DNA of 64,000 nt, taken from the NCBI RefSeq assembly GCF_010183535.1, contig NC_071328.1, positions 8,928,001 to 8,992,000 on the forward strand. The letters run 5' to 3'. Below, one piece after another: positions 57,701 through 64,000 of this stretch. Every line of letters begins with the position of its first letter. Position 1 is the stretch's first letter. The notes beneath the pieces are model-generated. The model saw only the letters and a list, made by a program, of their open reading frames with translations. It made no database searches and was not told the DNA's origin. A program made the position numbers and the translations under genes. Source of the DNA: Caenorhabditis remanei. Taxonomy: Eukaryota > Nematoda > Chromadorea > Rhabditida > Rhabditidae.

Positions 57701-60700
57701 GCTACGAGCCTTGTGAATTTGGAGAAACAAGTCAGAAAAGTTATTCCGGATGTGATGAGAGCCAAGTGAGAGTTTTTATTATTTTCCTATTATGCCCATA
57801 TTTCTTTTTTCCAGTGCTCTCATTTCTCCAAACAGCCACTATCTTCTCATATGGGAACGAACTAGCGCTCATCGTAGAAAGTTCCTTTCGATCACCGTCT
57901 CATCGTATTTCCAATTCATTCACAACATGTCAGGAGAGTTTGACAACTTACCATACTCGGTGAGCTCGTTTTCCGCTTTCAGAATTTCGTCACGCTCAAT
58001 ATCTGTTTTTTCAGAAAAAGGAAGAGACAACACTTGCAACTCTGAGAATTCTAGAGCTGCTGGTAAAGCATGGAGAAGTTTTGATTGATGTAATAAATGA
58101 TGGATTGAGTAAAACAAACGTTCATGTTTGGAAAGGTAAGCTAGGTTCCATATTTCTCTTTTAAAAGCAATATGGATTCCCACAATTAGAGTAGTTTTCT
58201 GTTTAGTGATGAATTGAAACGAAATTCTGTTTTTTCAGAAATTCTTCCACAACTATTCGCCCGCCTATCCCACCCATCTGAACATATTCGCAAAACTCTT
58301 GTTGATCTAATTTCTCGTGTCTGCACTGCTGCACCACATGCAGTCGTTTTTCAAGTTGTTTCTGGAGCAGCTTCATCCACAGAAGTTGGTGAAGAACTTG
58401 AAGAACAACAGAATGATGTAAGCTAGATTTATGCTCTCTTCACCTCGAAACCCATTTCTTCAGGATCGTAACCGTGTTCGTGTTTGTTGTGAACAACTCG
58501 AAACAAAAATGGCTCAATCATATCCAAGTCTTGTCCGCGATGTTCGTCTGTTTGTTGCAGAACTCGAGCGTATCAATTTATTGAATGAAGAAAAGTGGTC
58601 TGTGGTGTTGGGTACAATGGAACATGAAATGGAGAAGAGATTGGCGTTAATAAAATCTGAGAATATGAAGACTGAAATGGCAATGCACTTGATGCCAGCT
58701 ATGAAGGATGAGATCATTGAAAATAAGACAAAGTTATTAACCAGACAGGTAAGCTTTCGGTTGAATTTAATGGTTTAATGCTCCATTTTTGTTAACGCGC
58801 CACTAATTTTACCTAACATGAAACTACGGAAGTCTGTTCTGTGAAAAAAGTAAAAAGTCCCGTTTATCGCTGGGAAATACGTGATTGCACTTATAAATGT
58901 ATCACTTTCCGATACTCATATGACTATGATTCCCTTGTGCATCGTTGTTTTATTCCCCAATAACATTTTCACCGTGTTCACCATGGTCGATTACCACGTT
59001 CCCACCGCGATATGACCCAACGCGCACCCTTGTCATACACCTTCCCATTTTTCAGAATATCTGCCCCGGTGGCCGAGCGGTCAAAGGCGTGAGACTTATG
59101 ATCTCATTGGTGAAAACCAGTCGCGGGTTCGAATCCCGCCCGGGGCAATAACTTTTTAAAGTTTTTTTTTTAGTTTGGATTTTTAATAAAACAAATAAAT
59201 CAGCTGAATTGCAGATCTTCGATGTACTTGATGAACTCTATCAACAAACTATTATGGAACCGGCAAAAACTAAAAATGAAGAGGAATTTGTCACTGCATT
59301 TATTGAAATCCTTTCGAACGCTCATCACGAATCCAAGAAAAATCGCGCCATGTCACCGGAACAATCATGGGCGCCATTCAAAAATGTAAGATGCTATTCA
59401 TGAATTTCAGTAACATCATTATTAATTCACTTTCAGCTTATTGCGAATTTCGTACATAGAAACATCAAAAAAGGAATGCAACTGTTGAAAACTGCCGATA
59501 TTTCTCCATATTTGGCGGCGGTAAATCAGAAAGCGTCTTGTCAACCTGAAATTTTCCATTTCAGCTCAGCAACTCATGTGTCCCTATGCCTGGCCAAGAA
59601 TCTGTCGAATTTGATAGAGTTGTTTCGATTGCTCGTGTCTCAGATCAAGTTACGATTCTTCCTACCAAAACAAGACCAAAGAAACTCGGATTTGTTGGAT
59701 CAGACGGAAAACAGTTAGATTTGAAATCAGTATATTTTGAAAACTTTATTTCAATATTTCAGTGTTGCATTCCTATTCAAAGGCCGTGAGGATCTTCATC
59801 TCGATGAGCGTGTTATGCAATTCCTTCGTTTATGCAACGTCATGCTTCAACCGGGAAAATCGAAGAACCGCCAAATTGCTGAATATCAAGCACATCACTA
59901 CGCAGTAATTCCACTTGGACCACGTTCTGGATTAATCAAATGGGTTGAAGGAGCAACTCCCATTTTCCATATATACAGGAAGTGGCAGATGAAAGAGGTT
60001 TCTAAATTTTCAAATCATTTTCAAATTTCAACATTTTCATTTATTCCAGAAAGCGCTGAAACAGGCAACCAAAAAGAATGGTGAGACAGTTCCTGATATA
60101 GAGAGGCCCAGCAATATGTATCATAACATGATGAGACAAGCATTCACAGCTCATGTAAGGTTTTTAATAATCATTTAATTCACATTTGTCAATATCTCAA
60201 AGTCGCAACTATCATTGCTTTTTTTCCAGAACATCGACGCCACAATTGCTTCTGATCGTACGAAATGGCCTGTCCACATTGTCGAAGAAGTTTTCGAGGG
60301 CCTCAGCTCAAAAACACCCACAGATTTGATAAGCCGGGAACTGTGGATGCGTGCAAGTGATGCCACATCGTGGTGGGCAGTGACCAAAAGATATGCAAGA
60401 TCATTGGCTGTTATGAGTATGATCGGATCAGTTTTGGGACTCGGTGATCGACATTTGGATAATTTATTAGTTGATTTGAAATATGGACATGTTGTCCATA
60501 TTGATTACAACATCTGCTTTGACAAGGTGAGTTTTTGAGGCTCCAAATGTAATTATTGAAGACTTTTTTATTTTCTAGGGAAAGAATCTACGAATCCCAG
60601 AAACAGTTCCATTCCGTTTGTCTCGCAACATGAGACACGCTCTCGGTCCGTCTGAAATGTACGGAACATTCCGTGAATCGTGTGTTCATGTTCTGTCAAC

Positions 60701-61809
60701 TCTCCGTTCTGGTCATCAAGTACTGACAATGCTTCTTGATGCATTTGTATTTGATCCACTTGTTGATTGGACATCACACGAACATACATCAACATCAGGA
60801 ATCTCATTGGCACTTCAATTAGCAGTTTATGGAAGTAATTGGAAAGCAAAATCACGAGACAGATTGACTGATACAATCGAGTTGTTCCAATTGAGAATGA
60901 CAGAAAATCATTCACTTTGGATGAATAATCGGTAAGAATTTGTTAAATATAACTAAAACTTCAGAATTGTTCCTTTTTCAGCGACGATCTTCTCCGTTGG
61001 ATGAAACAAGTAACCGAATGTCTTCTAATGGAGAAGAATTTGATGGGTGCAAACGGATTGTATGCTCAACAACGTGTTCAAGCAGGAACAGAACTTCGCG
61101 AGGCTATCACACGTCATCAGACTCTCACGAAGGAAATTCGTCCATTGATACGAGCAATTGGAAAAGAAAGAGAGGAATTCGCGGATTACTTTAAGTTCTA
61201 CAAGCAGGCGTTTATAGATCCACTGTTGAAGTAAGCATTAGTTCAACCATTTTTATGAAAACAAGTGATGTATTCAGAGGACATTCGGCTCTCCGTCATG
61301 AAGTGGATGTTGATACCTGTGTGCATAATTTCAATATAGTCATGCAAAACATCGATGTGTAAGTTTACGTGAGAAAAGGAACATAGAAAATCTCATATTT
61401 TTAAGTGTATTTGTCTCTCTAATAAGTCTATCCTCAATGCCAGTCGAATCAATAATTTCTCGTGCTCCACAACCACAACATTTCAAACCACCACCTGGTC
61501 TTGAAAGTAAGAATCAGAATAATGAAAACTCATCAAATGTTTCTTCTGCAGATGTATGGGTTGTGAAACAGGATCAACAAGAAAATTCACAAGCTCGTGA
61601 AGTGGTTCGACGTGTCGAAAGACGACTAAACGGATGGCTTGATGGATCAGCTCCTGATCGGAAATTGTCTCCGAGAGAAGAGGTACGAATGAAGTTAGTA
61701 TTCTGCTGTCATGAAACATTTTTATTTACAGGCTGATGTTTTGATCGCCGAAGCGACATCCAACGCTAATTTGGCACAAATGTACGAAGGTTGGACTGCT
61801 TGGGTCTGA
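51017..61809 (+). CDS. smg-1: SMG-1, PI3K-like kinase of nonsense-mediated decay
   Basis: Forty exons join in frame from MITSKNND to the final GWTAWV, about 2,323 residues, essentially the length I recall for C. elegans SMG-1. SMG-1 phosphorylates UPF1/SMG-2 in nonsense-mediated mRNA decay. The N-terminal 1,000 residues are HEAT-like helices; the FAT region follows. The kinase domain holds the catalytic loop GDRHLDN (D1967, N1972) and HIDYN (D1986), the SMG1 version of the DFG site. The start of the lobe reads [15 protein letters not shown] and [19 protein letters not shown]. The C-terminal FATC block is [18 protein letters not shown]. The donor at 59713 (CA then GTTAGA) was needed for frame. 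Two introns carry identical class II tRNAs: 53226-53668 (antisense) and 58749-59214 (sense). Intron 54163-54873 has a CT microsatellite. A short upstream frame overlaps the start codon. Confidence 0.96.
53311..53539 (-). repeat. tRNA-bearing duplicated segment in smg-1 (inverted copy)
   Basis: About 229 bp, virtually identical to 58928-59157 in reverse orientation. It covers the tRNA, about 135 nt of 5' flank and about 10 nt of 3' flank. It lies in smg-1 intron 53226-53668. Confidence 0.9.
53321..53405 (-). tRNA. Class II nev-tRNA with Ile anticodon UAU (copy 2)
   Basis: The sequence is identical to copy 1 over all 85 nt: anticodon TAT, long variable arm, A discriminator. A T-rich terminator follows on the minus strand. 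It is antisense to smg-1. Confidence 0.94.
54695..54720. repeat. CT dinucleotide microsatellite
   Basis: Thirteen uninterrupted CT units in smg-1 intron 54163-54873. Confidence 0.95.
58928..59157 (+). repeat. tRNA-bearing duplicated segment in smg-1 (direct copy)
   Basis: This is the partner of 53311-53539. The shared 5' flank runs from TTCCCTTGTGCATCG up to the tRNA and is also partly shared with copy 1 near 48178-48294. It lies in smg-1 intron 58749-59214. Confidence 0.9.
59063..59147 (+). tRNA. Class II nev-tRNA with Ile anticodon UAU (copy 3)
   Basis: The sequence is identical to copies 1 and 2 over all 85 nt. It is in the sense orientation within smg-1. AATAAC and a T run (59154-59158) follow as a terminator. 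Confidence 0.94.
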
Positions 61810-61894
61810 ATACGTTCAAAAGGCATTCATTCACGTGTTATGTCAATCCATTTCTTCATTTTCCAATTCAGAAGATCATAAAATAATAAGAGAA

Positions 61895-62077
61895 ATGAGC
61901 CATTTCTATCTCTTCTTATTGATCTTCTGTTTTGTTTCTGAAGTAGAGATGGTCGGGGGCGTTGAGACACGAAATAGAGAAAATGGTAAGAATTAAACAT
62001 CATGAAAATGTGTCTTTCCAACTTGACTTCTTGCAGAAAATTCTCGAAATCGTATACGTAATTCGCCTGCCGGTTAA
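61895..62077 (+). CDS. Possible small secreted peptide, 43 residues
   Basis: Two exons (61895-61985, 62037-62077) with a consensus donor (GTAAGA) and TTGCAG acceptor join to 43 residues. The start is a clear signal peptide (MSHFYLFLLIFCFVSEVEM). The predicted mature part is Asn/Arg/Glu-rich (RNRENENSRNRIRNSPAG) and lacks Cys. An acceptor (TTTTCCAATTCAG) ends 24 nt before the start and only 62 nt after the smg-1 stop. The transcript may be trans-spliced downstream of smg-1, or this may simply be smg-1 3' UTR. Not recognised. Confidence 0.35.
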
Positions 62078-64000
62078 CTTCTCTCATCAATCCATCCCAC
62101 CCGTTCTTCGCAATTTGACAGAATTTGTCATCGATAAAATTGGCTATCGGTGATATTTCGGAACACAAATCCCCCTCAATCGGTCTCTTTTCCTTCTTTT
62201 CTTTTTAAAGAATTTCCATTTCCAAAGAACATCCAACCCCAACCTACAGTATTCTATTAATTAGTTGTATTTAGCTCATCCCAGTTTTTTTCCTATTATT
62301 ATTACCCAAACTTGTTTCACAATAACCCGCGGATTGTTTTGTTCTTTTTCACTAATACTTCTTAGGGTAAGGATATCATTTACTCGCTTTCTTCCCAATG
62401 TTGCTTTTTTGGCTTTGAAAGTTACTCAATGGAATAATAAAGGTTTTGGAATGGAATCAAAATCTTCTTCAATAACTTTCAAATTGACGTCAGTTTCTTC
62501 AGTTGAAACTGACCGGCACAGTCTTCTCGTAACATGTGTTACATCTGGTCGTTTCTTCTGTTTTCTTCTTTTACAAATTTATTTATTTCCGTTTTCTTCG
62601 TTTTGCACAACCAATTCTTTCTCTCAAAATATAGTAAAAGGTTATGTGGAAGTGACTCTTTCCCCCAGTTTTGTAATATTGCCACGTCATCAAATGAGTC
62701 ATTGACTTGTTTCAACTGACTTTACACTAAAAAATGAACAGAGAAATAGAAAACTATTTCAGTTTCTTTCGGTTTTTTATTTCTATACAACAGGCAGTTC
62801 GAGTTTCAAAATTTGAAAAAAAACTATCGCTGTGTATAATTGATTTTGTCGATTAGATTCTGAATTTTGATTCCAATTCTTCTTTTTTTCCTCATTACAA
62901 CATCTTGTTTAAAAACTGAAAACATATCAGCAAAGAATCAGGTAACTGCTTTCTGATTTCTTCAGTTATCAATAATTGAATGTTCCCAAATGACAAAGCA
63001 GTCTTGTTGTATTTCAAGCCATAATATACATTGAATCTCTTGAGCGAGTTTCGTATTATTTCGAAAACCACTTTCCAGATGTGAACACGATGAAAACTCC
63101 CCCTCTCAATCCTTCCAGTCATCCCAACAAATCCTCCCAATCGAAGTGAAATAAAAGCTTTTCACTCTTCTTCTTCTTCTCTTCTTCAATCTTTTCCTCT
63201 GTGTTGACATGTGTTTCAAAAGGCAATATAAACGGGCGGTGCTCTCGAAAAAGAGAGGATATTGGGTGTCTTCTTCTCCCGAAGCTCCGCCCACTTTTCC
63301 ATTTTAATTAAACACATCGTTTTGTGTGTCAAAGAGAGTAAGAAGAGCGGAAAAAGAGAAAGAAGATTTCATTTCAGAGCAATTCAACAGGGTTCTTGAC
63401 ATTTCCGATGACACTTCTTTAACAAGTAGACATCCAAAATTACTTCTCCTTCAACGTCTTCTCCTACAGTAATCCCGTAGCTCCGCCCCTTTTACTACAA
63501 ATGAGAATGAATGTCTCTTGCTTCGAAATGGTCACTTTTTATTGTTATTTAGAAGATTTCTCATCGAGCAGAGTGGAAGCTTTTCGGGTTTTATGGGTTT
63601 CCTCTCTGGAGTAAACTTGGAAAAGATTCTGATCTTCTTCTCTCTTTTTTTCGATTCTAAACAATTTTGTTAGTTGATTTCGGAAGATTTGTTTGTTGTT
63701 TTGAGAACATCGAGAAGAGGGTTTCTTGAGAATTTTGAAAATCCAGAAGTGTAGGGATACTGTATAATTGAGAAAATTATGCATATCTCGAAAATTATGA
63801 GTAATGACTCATCATTTATGACAAAGCAATCGTTGATCTACATTATTTATGACACCCGTTTCCACAGTTTCCCAAACCAAAAAAAATAAACAAAAAAAAG
63901 AGAAACATCATAAATATGTAAATTTTCTTTCTTTTCCACATCTGATAAAAGTATTTATTCATGAATTGATGATTGATTTCTCCTGATTTCTGTTCGCTTG
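62078..64000. other. Right-end region without a supported gene
   Basis: About 1.9 kb. The 146-codon plus-strand frame at 62265-62705 is Phe/Ser/Leu-rich, has no splice context and includes an AATAATAAAG signal near 62431, so it was not called. Short minus-strand frames between 62895 and 63784 are also unsupported. The sequence probably includes regulatory DNA of a gene beyond the window. Confidence 0.45.

Noticed and set aside
53317..59151. Two identical 68-codon frames (53317-53523 minus, 58945-59151 plus)
   Set aside because: They are the tRNA genes plus their duplicated flanks read as protein. The identity reflects the tRNA-bearing duplication.
61827..62168. 113-codon minus-strand frame
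   Set aside because: It overlaps the putative peptide gene antisense and shows no splice signals or recognisable motif.
62265..62705. 146-codon plus-strand open frame
   Set aside because: Composition is Phe/Ser/Leu from a T-rich tract. There is no splice or trans-splice context, and a poly(A)-like signal lies inside it.
1..64000. CRISPR arrays, bacterial operators, ribosome binding sites, riboswitches
   Set aside because: The window is animal nuclear DNA with spliced genes. Repeats present are MITEs, tRNAs and microsatellites, and no regularly spaced direct-repeat array exists.

Overview
This window is nematode nuclear DNA from a Caenorhabditis species that is not C. elegans itself. The evidence is AT-rich sequence, many small exons with TTTTCAG acceptors and 45-60 nt introns, likely trans-splice acceptors just before start codons, and a set of genes that lies on chromosome I in C. 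elegans: sin-3, an OSER1-like gene, ceramide kinase, a ztf-4-like gene, sod-2, dpt-1, bbs-9, an IMP3 homologue and smg-1. All exon boundaries were read by eye from GT..AG signals and frame continuity; no alignment was run.

Left third (1-23400): a membrane-anchored purple acid phosphatase (+), the SIN3 corepressor (+), an OSER1-like gene (-), a long gene-poor stretch, a ceramide kinase (+) and an unrecognised coiled-coil gene (+). The gene-poor stretch holds a class II tRNA with a CAC anticodon, a MITE-split reading frame and a hAT-type MITE.

Middle (24100-39100): sod-2 (-) diverges from dpt-1 (+). dpt-1 heads a probable three-gene operon with a SKI8/WDR61-like WD40 protein and a REXO-type exonuclease. 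A secreted serine protease (-) and an RRM plus zinc-finger protein (-) follow. Next comes a nest of three transposon-derived elements, each with a perfect 8-bp target duplication.

Right third (39500-64000): a four-pass membrane protein (+), a 60-residue single-pass protein (+) whose intron carries antisense exons ending in a CaaX box, bbs-9 (+) with an RFX/DAF-19 X-box, IMP3 (-), a HAPSTR1-like gene (-), smg-1 (+, 40 exons) and a possible small secreted peptide.

The standout theme is a family of nematode-specific long-variable-arm tRNAs. Three identical class II tRNAs with an Ile(UAU) anticodon sit inside introns, two of them in smg-1. There is also a decayed copy, and a separate class II tRNA with a Val(CAC) anticodon and a Leu-type discriminator base. 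The second theme is heavy MITE activity, including insertions inside a splice donor, inside a reading frame and inside other MITEs.
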